DNA of 64,000 bases from Opitutaceae bacterium (GTDB lineage: Bacteria; Verrucomicrobiota; Verrucomicrobiia; Opitutales; Opitutaceae): positions 1 through 64,000 of the forward strand of contig JANQKI010000082.1 of assembly GCA_028281165.1 (NCBI GenBank). Direction: 5' to 3'. Each line of letters starts with the position of its first letter. Position 1 is the first letter of the stretch. The notes beneath the pieces were generated by a model that was given only the letters and a program-made list of their open reading frames with translations, did not search any database and was not told the origin of the DNA. Positions 1 through 9,113 of this stretch are shown piece after piece. The translations under genes and the position numbers were made by a program.

Positions 1-845
1 ACGTCATTTTCCACAAGCCTTCGAGCAAGCAAACAGCCTTGCCCAAATGCGTTCTTCCCGTAGGCGTCTCTCAATTCCTGTTGCTCTTTTTCTAACTCAA
101 AAGCCGCCAAGTCGTCGCTTTTCATCAGTCGAATAGCGTCATCGTACATATCCGTGTAAGCCGTTACCTTCTTCTGCTTGTAGCGTGAATGAAATTCCGT
201 ATCAAAGGCATCGGTAAGCATTAATGTATCGTGAAATTCCTCTTCTGTAACATTTTTCCGAATACGGCTATTTTGTAGACCAGATTCGGGATTACCGATA
301 ACCAGAGGAGCGTATCTTGGCTCTAGGAAACCGTTGCTTCCCCCCGGATTAGGACTACCAATATGAACCACGCTCGGCAGGTTGGGATTACGATGTCCAT
401 CGTATTTAACCAGCCAAGAACCAAGTCCAGGATGAGCAATCGTTCCCCGCTTGATATAGCTGGAATGCATGAAATAGCGGCCTTCCTCATGAGCCCCCTG
501 ATTGGAACTCAGAGAGCGAATGACAGCGAGTTTGTCCATCTGCTGGGCGACTCTAGGAAAATGCTCGCTGACGCGAATCCCCGAAACGTTTGTCTTAATC
601 GTTCTCGTCGAGCCCTGAATATCCGCCCCGGGTTTGGTATCAAATGTATCCAAATGACTCATCCCCCCTGCCATGTAGAGATAGATAATATTCTTAGCGG
701 TAGGATTTCTGAGCGGAGCTGTTCCAGCAAAAGCCTTGTTGCGAGCTGCTAGCGGCATCAGACCGACACCAAGGAAGGCTTTTGCCGAGTAGGCAAGAAA
801 ATCGCGGCGATCCAGATCTGATAATGTATTCAAAAATTTCTTCAT
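1..845 (-). CDS. DUF1501 family protein, C-terminus cut by window edge
   Basis: The frame opens at an ATG at 845 and stays open to the left edge, giving 281 visible residues; the C-terminus lies outside the window. The N-terminus carries a twin-arginine motif (DRRDFLAYSAKAFLG) followed by a hydrophobic stretch, so Tat export is likely. A GGMSHLDTFD motif near residue 60 and later SNQGAHEEGRYFMHS are typical of DUF1501, an alkaline-phosphatase/sulfatase-like fold. It lies 18 bp downstream of the DUF1549/DUF1553 gene on the same strand, the usual operon pair in Planctomycetota and Verrucomicrobiota. The biochemical role of this pair is not established; a part in extracellular polymer breakdown is often suspected. 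Family assignment is firm, function is not. Confidence 0.85.
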   Translation of the reverse strand, partial: MKKFLNTLSDLDRRDFLAYSAKAFLGVGLMPLAARNKAFAGTAPLRNPTAKNIIYLYMAGGMSHLDTFDTKPGADIQGSTRTIKTNVSGIRVSEHFPRVAQQMDKLAVIRSLSSNQGAHEEGRYFMHSSYIKRGTIAHPGLGSWLVKYDGHRNPNLPSVVHIGSPNPGGSNGFLEPRYAPLVIGNPESGLQNSRIRKNVTEEEFHDTLMLTDAFDTEFHSRYKQKKVTAYTDMYDDAIRLMKSDDLAAFELEKEQQELRDAYGKNAFGQGCLLARRLVEND

Positions 846-863
846 AACGCTTCTATCTAAGGT

Positions 864-2999
864 TTATTGAATGAATCGAAATTCCTGCGTATTCAAAAGA
901 GCAGATATAAGTATCTCGTATCCCTTTCGCTCGCCATGTTGCTCCATCTGCTGCCTCGTCAAATCAAGTTCTCTTTCGCTCGGCGGCCTTCCAAGAAAAC
1001 TCATGAAAACGATGTCCGCTCTATCTTTGGGGGACTCAGCATTTCTTAAAGAGGTCGATAGAGGCGAATACCTGGTCTTCAATAAGTTCTGAGCCTGACC
1101 GTTGAGCAATGCCAGAGCTTGAGGAATAGATGCTTCCGTATTCGAATTTTCAATAATCTCTCTATCGGATTGTCCGAATTGCCTAAGGAAATGGCCAGGA
1201 GGCGCCGGAGAAACGATTTCCGAAGCTCGAACCATTGAAAGATTGTAGCGAGGCCGACGCTGCTCCCCCTTTCTCCGGTACGCATCGGATTCTCCTGCCA
1301 TATTCTCGCTTTCATCAGGCGACATTGCCATCATCTGTCCTGAGTTTCCCGATACTTCTTGCACCATACGTTCAAGCATAGCGTTTTTCTCGCGACGCAA
1401 TCTCTGGAAATCTCGACGCAATTGCCTTCTTTCATTTTCAGATGAGGCGTTTGCCAATTTTGTCTGATAATTTTTTTCGGCCACAAGAAACTTTTCTTCC
1501 GTTTCTCCAAAGCTCTTGACCATCGCGTAGATCTCTCGTCCCGAGATACTCTTTAGGTTTTCTACGTGCTCCTCCAATGACTTCTCTCCCTCTCTTAAGC
1601 GCCGCACCTGAGCATCGCCACCAAGACGCATATCCAATCCAGGCACTCCCAAGGTCAAGACGGAATCCCAAATCTGCTCAGCCGTCATGCGACGCAGCAA
1701 AGGTCCTTGAAAATAGTAGGCTTCGCCAGGCATCGGATCCTCGGCTGAAGCCGCGCTTTGATAGGTACGCGTATTCAAAATGGTACGCATGAGCTGCTTC
1801 ATATCGTAGTCGTAGGAGACCATCAGATCCGAGAGAAATTCGAGTAACTCAGGATTTGAAACGGGCGTATCGTCTTTAATGTCGTCAACAGGTTCCATCA
1901 AGCCGAAGCCCATTGCCTTCCGCCAAAGCCGGTTAGCAATTACAATGGTGAAACGAGGATTTTCGGGAGCTGTCATCCATTCGGCATAGGCTGTCCTTGA
2001 ATTTTCATTACGACTTAATTCGACTTCCTCACCAAAAGGAGTTTGAGGAGAAATGGCCTGCTTCGGCCTCCCGTTCTCGTATTGATAGTCGTCCGGAAGC
2101 CGTAGTTTTCTACTGGTAGGTTTCACTTCAGCTTGCAGCGGCAAGAAAAGGTCACGCACTGCCCGACGCTGACCCCCCGTAACGCGGCTACGATAGTTGC
2201 TTCGGTCTCTTGGGTCGCCACCTTCTTCAATTACCTCGGCTCGCATTTGCCGTCGGAGGACTTGCTGAAATTCCTTGTACTCATCGATGTCCCGCAAGCG
2301 AGTTTGGGTCCTCAACCCATAAGTGTACGCAGCCATATGGTAGTACTCTTTTTGCGTCCACTTATCGAATGGATGGTCGTGGCACTGAGCGCATTGCATG
2401 CGGGTCCCGAGAAAAACTTGAGCGGTGTTGGACATGTTATCCAGTGGCATTCCCGCATCGCGCATGTAATACCCAACAGCCGGATCATCCCAAATAAAGC
2501 CCTCGGCAGTGATCATTTCAGTGACGAACTCATCGTAAGGCTTATTCCCGCGAAGGGAGTCTTTGATCCAGTCTTGGTAGGAAACCATTGGCGTGCGTCT
2601 GCCACGAGATTTAACGCGGAGGATATCGGCCCAGTAATTATAAAAGTGGCTTACGTAACCTTCTGAATCGAGCAGCTCATCGATTAGCTCGCTTCTCTTT
2701 TCGGGGTCCTTCGAATCGAGAAATCGCTTCTGTTCCGCGTAAGTTGGAATCCGGCCAGCAATGTCGAGGTGAGCGCGACGGGAAAAAACAAAATCGTCTA
2801 TGGCGGTATTTCGCTCAAGACCCTCCGCTTTAAGTCCCTCAGCCACATAAAGATCGATCTGCTCAGCTGCTTCGAGCGTTTCTTCCAAGCTGTACTCTCG
2901 CGAGGCCTGAGTCACTAAGGGGATCGTCGTGGACAGAGCGAGAAGGATTAACAAATTTCCAGTTTTGGATAAATTCGCGAAAGAGAATGGACGGTTCAT
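864..2999 (-). CDS. DUF1549/DUF1553 (PSCyt2/PSD1) domain protein
   Basis: Protein of about 711 residues. The ATG at 2999 is preferred over the upstream one at 3038 because it is preceded by GAGG about 9 nt away and begins a clean signal peptide (MNRPFSFANLSKTGN, then a hydrophobic LLILLALSTTIPLVTQA). The N-terminal half is DUF1549 and includes a CxxCH heme-like motif (CAQCHDHPFDKW). The C-terminal half, from about residue 330, is DUF1553 with IANRLWRKAMGFGLMEPVDD and the closing ALLNTQEF. A charged, coiled-coil-like insert sits between about residues 480 and 590. The family is almost confined to PVC bacteria and is normally paired with DUF1501, as here. The substrate is unknown; a secreted or periplasmic location is likely. 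Confidence 0.88.
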   Translation of the reverse strand: MNRPFSFANLSKTGNLLILLALSTTIPLVTQASREYSLEETLEAAEQIDLYVAEGLKAEGLERNTAIDDFVFSRRAHLDIAGRIPTYAEQKRFLDSKDPEKRSELIDELLDSEGYVSHFYNYWADILRVKSRGRRTPMVSYQDWIKDSLRGNKPYDEFVTEMITAEGFIWDDPAVGYYMRDAGMPLDNMSNTAQVFLGTRMQCAQCHDHPFDKWTQKEYYHMAAYTYGLRTQTRLRDIDEYKEFQQVLRRQMRAEVIEEGGDPRDRSNYRSRVTGGQRRAVRDLFLPLQAEVKPTSRKLRLPDDYQYENGRPKQAISPQTPFGEEVELSRNENSRTAYAEWMTAPENPRFTIVIANRLWRKAMGFGLMEPVDDIKDDTPVSNPELLEFLSDLMVSYDYDMKQLMRTILNTRTYQSAASAEDPMPGEAYYFQGPLLRRMTAEQIWDSVLTLGVPGLDMRLGGDAQVRRLREGEKSLEEHVENLKSISGREIYAMVKSFGETEEKFLVAEKNYQTKLANASSENERRQLRRDFQRLRREKNAMLERMVQEVSGNSGQMMAMSPDESENMAGESDAYRRKGEQRRPRYNLSMVRASEIVSPAPPGHFLRQFGQSDREIIENSNTEASIPQALALLNGQAQNLLKTRYSPLSTSLRNAESPKDRADIVFMSFLGRPPSERELDLTRQQMEQHGERKGYEILISALLNTQEFRFIQ

Positions 3000-3152
3000 A
3001 TGGCAATTCCTCAATTTCCTGCTTTCCCACGACTTCAACTAGGACAACATACAACTGCTCTTCTAAACGCCAATTTACGGGTAGAAGTTTCGCCCAAATT
3101 CATTTTGGGTCAAATCGGCAACATTAAATCTCTGATTAAAGGATACAGAAAA

Positions 3153-4010
<858 letters not shown>

Positions 4011-4081
4011 TCAGCCACATAAGGGCTGCCAATTAAAAAATGCTTCCACGACCTAGCGATTGGAGTTTACCTCTGACCTCG

Positions 4082-4684
4082 ATGTCAAAAAGACGCTTTT
4101 ATTGGATAGACTTGGAGATGACCGGACTTGATCCGGAAACCGATCGCATTGTCGAGGCCGGAGTCATCGTAACCAATAAACAGTTGGAACCTGTCTTCGA
4201 ATGGGAAACAGCCGTTTACCAGCCGCCCGAAATTCTGGAAAACATGAACGACTGGTGCAAACATCATCACACCGCCAGCGGACTAATGGAGCGTATCCCC
4301 AATGGCATTACAGAGCAAGATCTTGACGAAAAGCTGGCAGCCATAGCCCAGGAGCATTTCAAAAAGAAGAATCCCGTTGTGATCTGCGGCAATTCGATCG
4401 CCCAAGACAGAAAGTTTATCGACAAATACCTGCCGAAGTTCGCAGAGAGACTGCACTACCGTATGCTCGATGTATCCAGTTTTAAAATCGTTTTTAGGGA
4501 AATGCTTGGTCGCGAATTCAAGAAAAGCAATTCGCATCGAGCGATAGACGATATCCGAGAGTCTATTGCCGAGTTGAAATACTACATGTCTGCTATCGAT
4601 GCTTCGGATCTGGCTCCTATTGACAATACGCCTAAGGAAGAGGGGCAAGAGGCAGGAGACCAAGCAGAAACAAGGGATGAATAA
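4082..4684 (+). CDS. orn: Oligoribonuclease (3'-5' exonuclease)
   Basis: DEDDh-family exonuclease that degrades the last di- and oligoribonucleotides of mRNA decay and pGpG from c-di-GMP turnover. The DEDDh residues are visible in WIDLEMTGLD (Asp and Glu), CGNSIAQDRKFID (Asp) and SHRAIDDIRESIAEL (His and Asp). I place the start at ATG 4082 (MSKRRFYWIDLEMTG) because family members begin a few residues before that motif; the frame extends up to ATG 4040, which would add 14 residues. The last 20 or so residues are acidic and low in complexity, beyond the usual family end. It is convergent with the TPR gene at 4820. Confidence 0.95.
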   Translation: MSKRRFYWIDLEMTGLDPETDRIVEAGVIVTNKQLEPVFEWETAVYQPPEILENMNDWCKHHHTASGLMERIPNGITEQDLDEKLAAIAQEHFKKKNPVVICGNSIAQDRKFIDKYLPKFAERLHYRMLDVSSFKIVFREMLGREFKKSNSHRAIDDIRESIAELKYYMSAIDASDLAPIDNTPKEEGQEAGDQAETRDE

Positions 4685-4693
4685 TAGGGGTTT

Positions 4694-4714
4694 CTGCATG
4701 TCCCAGACATGCAG
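4694..4714. repeat. Perfect 9-bp inverted repeat (hairpin 1)
   Basis: CTGCATGTC and GACATGCAG separated by three bases, ten bases after the orn stop. It lies in the 135-bp gap between the convergent orn and TPR genes. No T-run follows it, so it is not a classical intrinsic terminator. With the second hairpin at 4782-4801 it looks like a REP-type or bidirectional 3'-end structure. Confidence 0.6.
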
Positions 4715-4781
4715 CTACGGAAATTTCCTCTAAATATCTAAACGCCTATGCGGAGCATCCTGAGCAGAGCGAAGTCAAAGT

Positions 4782-4801
4782 CCATGAACTCACGTTCATG
4801 G
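4782..4801. repeat. Perfect 8-bp inverted repeat (hairpin 2)
   Basis: CCATGAAC and GTTCATGG separated by four bases, in the same convergent gap. It is followed by GCTACAC, and hairpin 1 is followed by CTACGG, so each stem is trailed by a CTAC sequence. The stretch between the two (TGAGCAGAGCGAAGTC) resembles dispersed intergenic repeats seen in many genomes. This could be checked by searching the rest of this genome. Confidence 0.55.
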
Positions 4802-4819
4802 CTACACCCCCCATTCCAT

Positions 4820-6235
4820 TCAAATCCCTTCACCCCGATAGAAGGCATCTACTTTCTCCGCTACATCTCGAAATCCAATATCGCTCGCGTAGATCGTCTT
4901 GTAGCGGCTAATGGCCTCATCGTTTCGATCTAGTTTCTCGAGGCACTCCGCTGTTAGGTAAACGACCTCCTTCTTAAAATCATCCATCGTCGATAACGAG
5001 GCATTGGCCGATTCGAGTTGCTCTAATGCCAAGTCGAAGAGGCCCTTTTGGATAAAGCACTTTCCTAAATTGAAAAGCGATTGGATCTTCAAGCTGGGGC
5101 TTCGTTGCGAGACTTGAAATTGCTGAATGGCCGTATCCACATCGTTGGCATTCAGAAGCAATTCGCCGTACTTGAACCGTTGAGTAAAGTCGTTGGGGAA
5201 CTGCTCGACTAGAGATTTAGTTTCAGTGAGTTTGAATTCCTGTAGCTGAGCCTCGAGCTCCGCTAGACGACTATCGATTTCCTGAGTGTCGCTCGAAGCC
5301 CTTGATTTCTCCGCTTTCAAAGAAAAGATCTCTTGCTCCAGCGAATTTATCTTCAATTCGCTGCGGAATTGCCTGAGAATTGCATCCGACTCCGCTTGAG
5401 GAAGTGAAAAAGCTTTATCGAGCCAAGACAGGGCGTTGTCATAATCCTCACGAGCAGCATAGGCTTTGATGAGCAACTTGTAGTTGTCCAAATTCTGTGG
5501 ATCTCGATGGATAGATGAAATGATATCCTGGATACGCGTCATCCGCTCGGAGTCGTCCATGACCATGCGGCTAGCGCGCTCCAATCTCTCCGACTCATCT
5601 CGATCTTTAAGCTTGGAGCGAAAATCTTCCTCCTCTTCCGCCCATTTACCCTTGTTTATGGAATGAGCGACGGAAGCGGATTTTACTAATTCCTGCACCC
5701 TTCCACTGTTAGGTTGCAGACTCGACAGTCTCTCGGCAATAGCTAGAGACTGATCGGTGTCGCCTACTTTGATGAGCGATTCACACAACCTCTCTAAGAC
5801 GTCGGTATTTTCCGGATACCGTTCGCATATGCTTCCCAAACAGAAAGCCTCCGTCTCGTAGAGTCCCATGCCTCGACTTGCGTAAGCAATAAGAGAAAGG
5901 GCAGAAACATGGTAAGGGTCTTTTCTCAGGATACGCTCGCCGATCTCCATAGACCGGGCTGGCTGGCGTTTGAGCCAAATTTTTCCCGCCATGGCCACAA
6001 ACCAGCCATTGAGTTGGTGGACAAACCGTTCAAGCCCACGCCGCGAGGTGGCAAAGAGATTCTGCTGAGCGGTTCTTAGCAGTTTTCTAACCTCAAGGCA
6101 CTCTGGCTTCTGAGAAAGGATACTAGCACAAATCTCCACAGCGTATTCAAAATTCCCGCGCTCCATAGCCACTTTCGCGTTCGCAAAGCTCTTTCGCTCG
6201 CGATCGCTTAGACTTGAAATGGGAATCTCTTCCAT
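4820..6235 (-). CDS. TPR-repeat protein with coiled coil
   Basis: Protein of 471 residues with no catalytic motif. TPR-like helix pairs occur at about residues 15-65, 85-185 and 235-285 (for example YKLLIKAYAAREDYDNALSW) and again at 350-460 (LFNLGKCFIQKGLFDLALEQ). A charged heptad region at about 295-345 (EQEIFSLKAEK ... LAELEAQLQEF) suggests a coiled coil. No signal peptide is seen. A weakly amphipathic or hydrophobic stretch near residue 85 (WFVAMAGKIW) might touch a membrane. It lies 32 bp downstream of glmM on the same strand and is probably co-transcribed with trpD-glmM. It is likely a scaffold or assembly protein; its partner is unknown. Confidence 0.75.
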   Translation of the reverse strand: MEEIPISSLSDRERKSFANAKVAMERGNFEYAVEICASILSQKPECLEVRKLLRTAQQNLFATSRRGLERFVHQLNGWFVAMAGKIWLKRQPARSMEIGERILRKDPYHVSALSLIAYASRGMGLYETEAFCLGSICERYPENTDVLERLCESLIKVGDTDQSLAIAERLSSLQPNSGRVQELVKSASVAHSINKGKWAEEEEDFRSKLKDRDESERLERASRMVMDDSERMTRIQDIISSIHRDPQNLDNYKLLIKAYAAREDYDNALSWLDKAFSLPQAESDAILRQFRSELKINSLEQEIFSLKAEKSRASSDTQEIDSRLAELEAQLQEFKLTETKSLVEQFPNDFTQRFKYGELLLNANDVDTAIQQFQVSQRSPSLKIQSLFNLGKCFIQKGLFDLALEQLESANASLSTMDDFKKEVVYLTAECLEKLDRNDEAISRYKTIYASDIGFRDVAEKVDAFYRGEGI

Positions 6236-6267
6236 ATTCTGGATACTTGAAGGGACGAATGATCAAA

Positions 6268-7620
6268 CTACCTTAATTCAAGATCTCGTCCAGCAGCCTC
6301 GACTAATCTATCAGCAGCCGTTTCGGCGAATGCTTGATCACTTGCCTCTACAAGCAACCGAAGCTTTGGTTCCGTACCTGAATAGCGAATAAGCAATCTT
6401 CCCTGATCTCCTAACTCGCTTTCAATTCGATTTATTTCGCCCTGCAGATTAGAGCAGCTTTCCAAAGGAGGTTTATCAACCGCCATCAAAGATTTGGATA
6501 CTTGAGGGAATGCATTATATACCGACGCCAACTCCTTGATGGAACGTCCAGAATCTAGAACAACACTTGCTAGCTTGAGAGCGGCAAACAAGCCATCTCC
6601 GGTAATGCTGAATTCGCCAATGATAAGGTGACCGGACTCCTCGCCTCCCAATTTGTACCCCTCGGAAAGCATCAAACGGGCAATGTGTTTATCACCAACA
6701 TCAACACGCTTCACATTGATTCCATTCTCCTTCATGGTGGCATCTAGTCCAAAGTTGCTTTGAACTGTCGTTACCAGAGTGTCCGCCGAAAGCTGGCCTG
6801 AACTCTTGGCTGCCATGGCCAGAATAGCCATAACTGCTTCACCCGGTAGCTTTATTCCTGAAGCGTCGAAAGCGATCATTCGATCTCCATCTCCATCAAA
6901 AGCAAAGCCGAGGTCAAAAGTTTCATTTTCAAGCAAAACCTTAAGCGATTCCGGATGCTCGCTGCCAACGTCAAGATTGATATTCGCGCCATCGGGAGAA
7001 GCTCCAACAACCTCTATTGTCGCTCCCAGTTTGCTGAATACACGCGGAGCAATTTCGCTCAAAGCTCCATTGGCGCAATCGAGAGCAATTCGCACGCCCT
7101 GGAAAAGGCTATCGTCAAAACTGGATACAACCGCATCCTCGTAAACTTGGACACCCAATTCGGGAAATGAGACGTCTTCACCAATTTTTGCTTCTCCATC
7201 GCATAGCAACTGGTCCAATCGGTTATCCAAATCCAGTTCCAGCTCTTCGGTTAGCTTGGTTCCCGAGCCAAGAAAAAACTTAAGACCATTGTCCTGACAG
7301 GGATTATGAGAAGCGGTCAGAGAACACGCTAAAGCCGCTCCAGAAACTGAAGCCATCTTTGCAATGCTCGGAGTGGGGGCGATTCCTAGGTCAACTGGCT
7401 CGCCACCCTCAGCAGAAATCCCATTAGCCAAGGCTTCGAACAATTGAGCGCCCGAAGCCCTCGTGTCTCTGCCAATCAGAATTTTAGGCGTATCCGCATT
7501 CAGATGACTTCGCGCCAGGCCCACCGCAGCTCGTCCGGCATGGTAGGCTGTTCGCTCATTGACAACAGGACCACCAAACTCGCCTCGGATACCATCTGTT
7601 CCGAAATGCTTCAATTTCAT
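6268..7620 (-). CDS. glmM: Phosphoglucosamine mutase
   Basis: Interconverts glucosamine-6-phosphate and glucosamine-1-phosphate on the way to UDP-GlcNAc, which feeds peptidoglycan, LPS and probably the polysaccharide locus in this window. It has 450 residues, the usual family length. The phosphoserine loop is TASHNP with Ser104, the metal loop is DGDGDR at 242-247, the sugar loop is GGEESGHLI near 325, and the phosphate-binding loop is RYSGTEPKLRL near 415. The N-terminal FGTDGIRG is also diagnostic. Its ATG overlaps the trpD stop (ATGA), so translation is probably coupled to trpD. Confidence 0.96.
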   Translation of the reverse strand: MKLKHFGTDGIRGEFGGPVVNERTAYHAGRAAVGLARSHLNADTPKILIGRDTRASGAQLFEALANGISAEGGEPVDLGIAPTPSIAKMASVSGAALACSLTASHNPCQDNGLKFFLGSGTKLTEELELDLDNRLDQLLCDGEAKIGEDVSFPELGVQVYEDAVVSSFDDSLFQGVRIALDCANGALSEIAPRVFSKLGATIEVVGASPDGANINLDVGSEHPESLKVLLENETFDLGFAFDGDGDRMIAFDASGIKLPGEAVMAILAMAAKSSGQLSADTLVTTVQSNFGLDATMKENGINVKRVDVGDKHIARLMLSEGYKLGGEESGHLIIGEFSITGDGLFAALKLASVVLDSGRSIKELASVYNAFPQVSKSLMAVDKPPLESCSNLQGEINRIESELGDQGRLLIRYSGTEPKLRLLVEASDQAFAETAADRLVEAAGRDLELR

Positions 7621-8663
7621 AGCGAGGAATAAAAATCGCGAGTCTGCTCGACTTTCGTCCTTACGTCTCCTCCCAAGAGAAGCTCACGCGCCTCGGGGAT
7701 GCCGTCCTTAATAGAGCCATAGCGCCCAATGATTCTGAAAGCTGCTGCCGCATTTAAAACTACACTGTCTTCGAGAGCCTTTGGAGCTTCCCCAGCGAGC
7801 AACTTACTAAAGATTTTCAGATTTTCCTCTACGTCGCCACCTTGCAAATCGGCAAGACTGCCAGAATGAAGCCCAAAATCTTCTACCATCCATTGATCGT
7901 CGGCATCCGAAAGGGCCCCAATTCCTCTGGTTATGTTCAATCCGGCAACGCTGAATTCGTCCATTCCTCCATCAGTTCCTAGGTCGCAATGAGCAACAAA
8001 ACCCGCTTTCAAACCCATTTTAGTCAACGCATTGGCCATGACGTCCATAACCTTGGGACTGTAAACCCCGATGAGCTGATAGGCAGGCGCTCCTGGGTTG
8101 ATCATCGGTCCCAAGAGATTGAATACGGAGTGTTTTCCTTCCTCAGCCAAGGCTTTACGCACGGGCATGATTTCCTTGAAGGCGGGATGAAAGCTTTGGG
8201 CGAACATAAAACAAAAACCAAGAGCCTCCATCGCTTTATTCAAAGTAGCATCATCCGCTGTAATATTCACGCCCAGAGCTTCGAGCAAGTTCGCGCTGCC
8301 GCATTTGGAAGTTATGGACTTATTGCCGTGCTTGAAAATCGGAACGCCAGCGGAAGCTAAAATGAAAGTGACGGTAGTGGAGATGTTAAACGTACCCTGC
8401 TTATCTCCTCCTGTACCACAAACGTCGATTGCCTTGTCTTTCCATGCGTCGAGTCCTGGATTCCTAGCCAACTCGCGAAATCGATTTGCCAAACCTGCAA
8501 CTTCATCGGGCGATTCTCCCTTAGCGGAGAGTTGAATCAGGAATTCTTTCTTGTCATGACTCGCAACATCAGGAGAGGCCAAGGCATCAGCAGCAGATGA
8601 GGCTTCCATGAGAAGCAAGTCCTCCCCACTCGCCGTCTTATTGGTCAGTTCATTAAGCTCCAT
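7617..8663 (-). CDS. trpD: Anthranilate phosphoribosyltransferase
   Basis: Second committed step of tryptophan synthesis: transfers phosphoribosyl from PRPP to anthranilate. It has 348 residues. The PRPP loop is CGTGGDKQGTFNIST at about 82-96, followed by KHGNKSITSKCGSAN at about 113-127, and LLGPMINPG later; all are standard for TrpD. It is separated from any other trp gene in this window and instead overlaps glmM by four bases, an unusual arrangement. A plausible promoter lies upstream at 8703-8731 on the same strand. The enzyme is cytoplasmic. Confidence 0.95.
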   Translation of the reverse strand: MELNELTNKTASGEDLLLMEASSAADALASPDVASHDKKEFLIQLSAKGESPDEVAGLANRFRELARNPGLDAWKDKAIDVCGTGGDKQGTFNISTTVTFILASAGVPIFKHGNKSITSKCGSANLLEALGVNITADDATLNKAMEALGFCFMFAQSFHPAFKEIMPVRKALAEEGKHSVFNLLGPMINPGAPAYQLIGVYSPKVMDVMANALTKMGLKAGFVAHCDLGTDGGMDEFSVAGLNITRGIGALSDADDQWMVEDFGLHSGSLADLQGGDVEENLKIFSKLLAGEAPKALEDSVVLNAAAAFRIIGRYGSIKDGIPEARELLLGGDVRTKVEQTRDFYSSL

Positions 8664-8702
8664 AAGGACATAGCTGTAAAAAGCTTAGGTTCTGGAAACA
8701 AC

Positions 8703-8731
8703 GTTAAACCCAGAAATAAACTTGGTATCAA
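8703..8731 (-). promoter_or_regulatory. Candidate sigma-70-type promoter of trpD-glmM
   Basis: Read on the minus strand: TTGATA (8731-8726), a 17-bp spacer, then TTTAAC (8708-8703), about 40 bp upstream of the trpD ATG. The -35 matches five of six consensus bases and the -10 matches four of six. Sequence only; no start site is known. Confidence 0.4.
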
Positions 8732-8800
8732 GTAAGAGAATCCACGCTATTAACCCCAAGAGCGAAGGGAGATTTTAGATATTTTCCGGCAGCTTCGAAC

Positions 8801-8829
8801 TTGACGGTGCAATACCCAACCATTATCAA
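8801..8829 (+). promoter_or_regulatory. Candidate sigma-70-type promoter of rpmF-plsX-fabH
   Basis: TTGACG (8801-8806), a 17-bp spacer and TATCAA (8824-8829), ending about 50 bp before the rpmF ATG. The -35 matches five of six bases and the -10 four of six. Its position before a ribosomal-protein gene makes it credible. Confidence 0.5.
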
Positions 8830-8880
8830 CCCCACCTTTTCAAAAATTTCGCCTAGCGAAAAACCTAGGAATTTTCACAA

Positions 8881-9060
8881 ATGGCCAATCCAAAACGTAA
8901 GCAATCCAAACGCCGCAGCCGTCTCCGCCGTGGAGCCAATCGCTTTGAAGAGCCGCAGCTCGCCAAGGACCCCATCGATGGTTCGGCCTTCCGTCCACAT
9001 CGCGTTAATCCTAACAACGGCATGTATCGCGGGCGTCAGGTCATCGATGCCACCGTTTAA
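8881..9060 (+). CDS. rpmF: 50S ribosomal protein bL32
   Basis: Small gene of 59 codons. The translation begins MANPKRKQSKRRSRLRRGANR and ends GMYRGRQVIDATV, the bL32 pattern. Canonical zinc-ribbon bL32 has two CxxC pairs; the corresponding region here (FRPHRVNPNNGMYRGRQV) has no cysteine, so this is a zinc-free variant. It is followed 53 bp later by plsX and then fabH, the classical rpmF-plsX-fabH order that couples ribosome and lipid synthesis. The very basic N-terminus contacts 23S rRNA. Confidence 0.93.
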   Translation: MANPKRKQSKRRSRLRRGANRFEEPQLAKDPIDGSAFRPHRVNPNNGMYRGRQVIDATV

Positions 9061-9113
9061 GGAATCTCGGCCTTTCCTCTCCGCAATCCCGCAAAGCTTA
9101 GCCATTTTTAAAT

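Noticed and set aside
363-752. 129-codon plus-strand frame at the left edge
   Set aside because: It is opposite the DUF1501 gene, whose minus-strand translation is clearly family-like.
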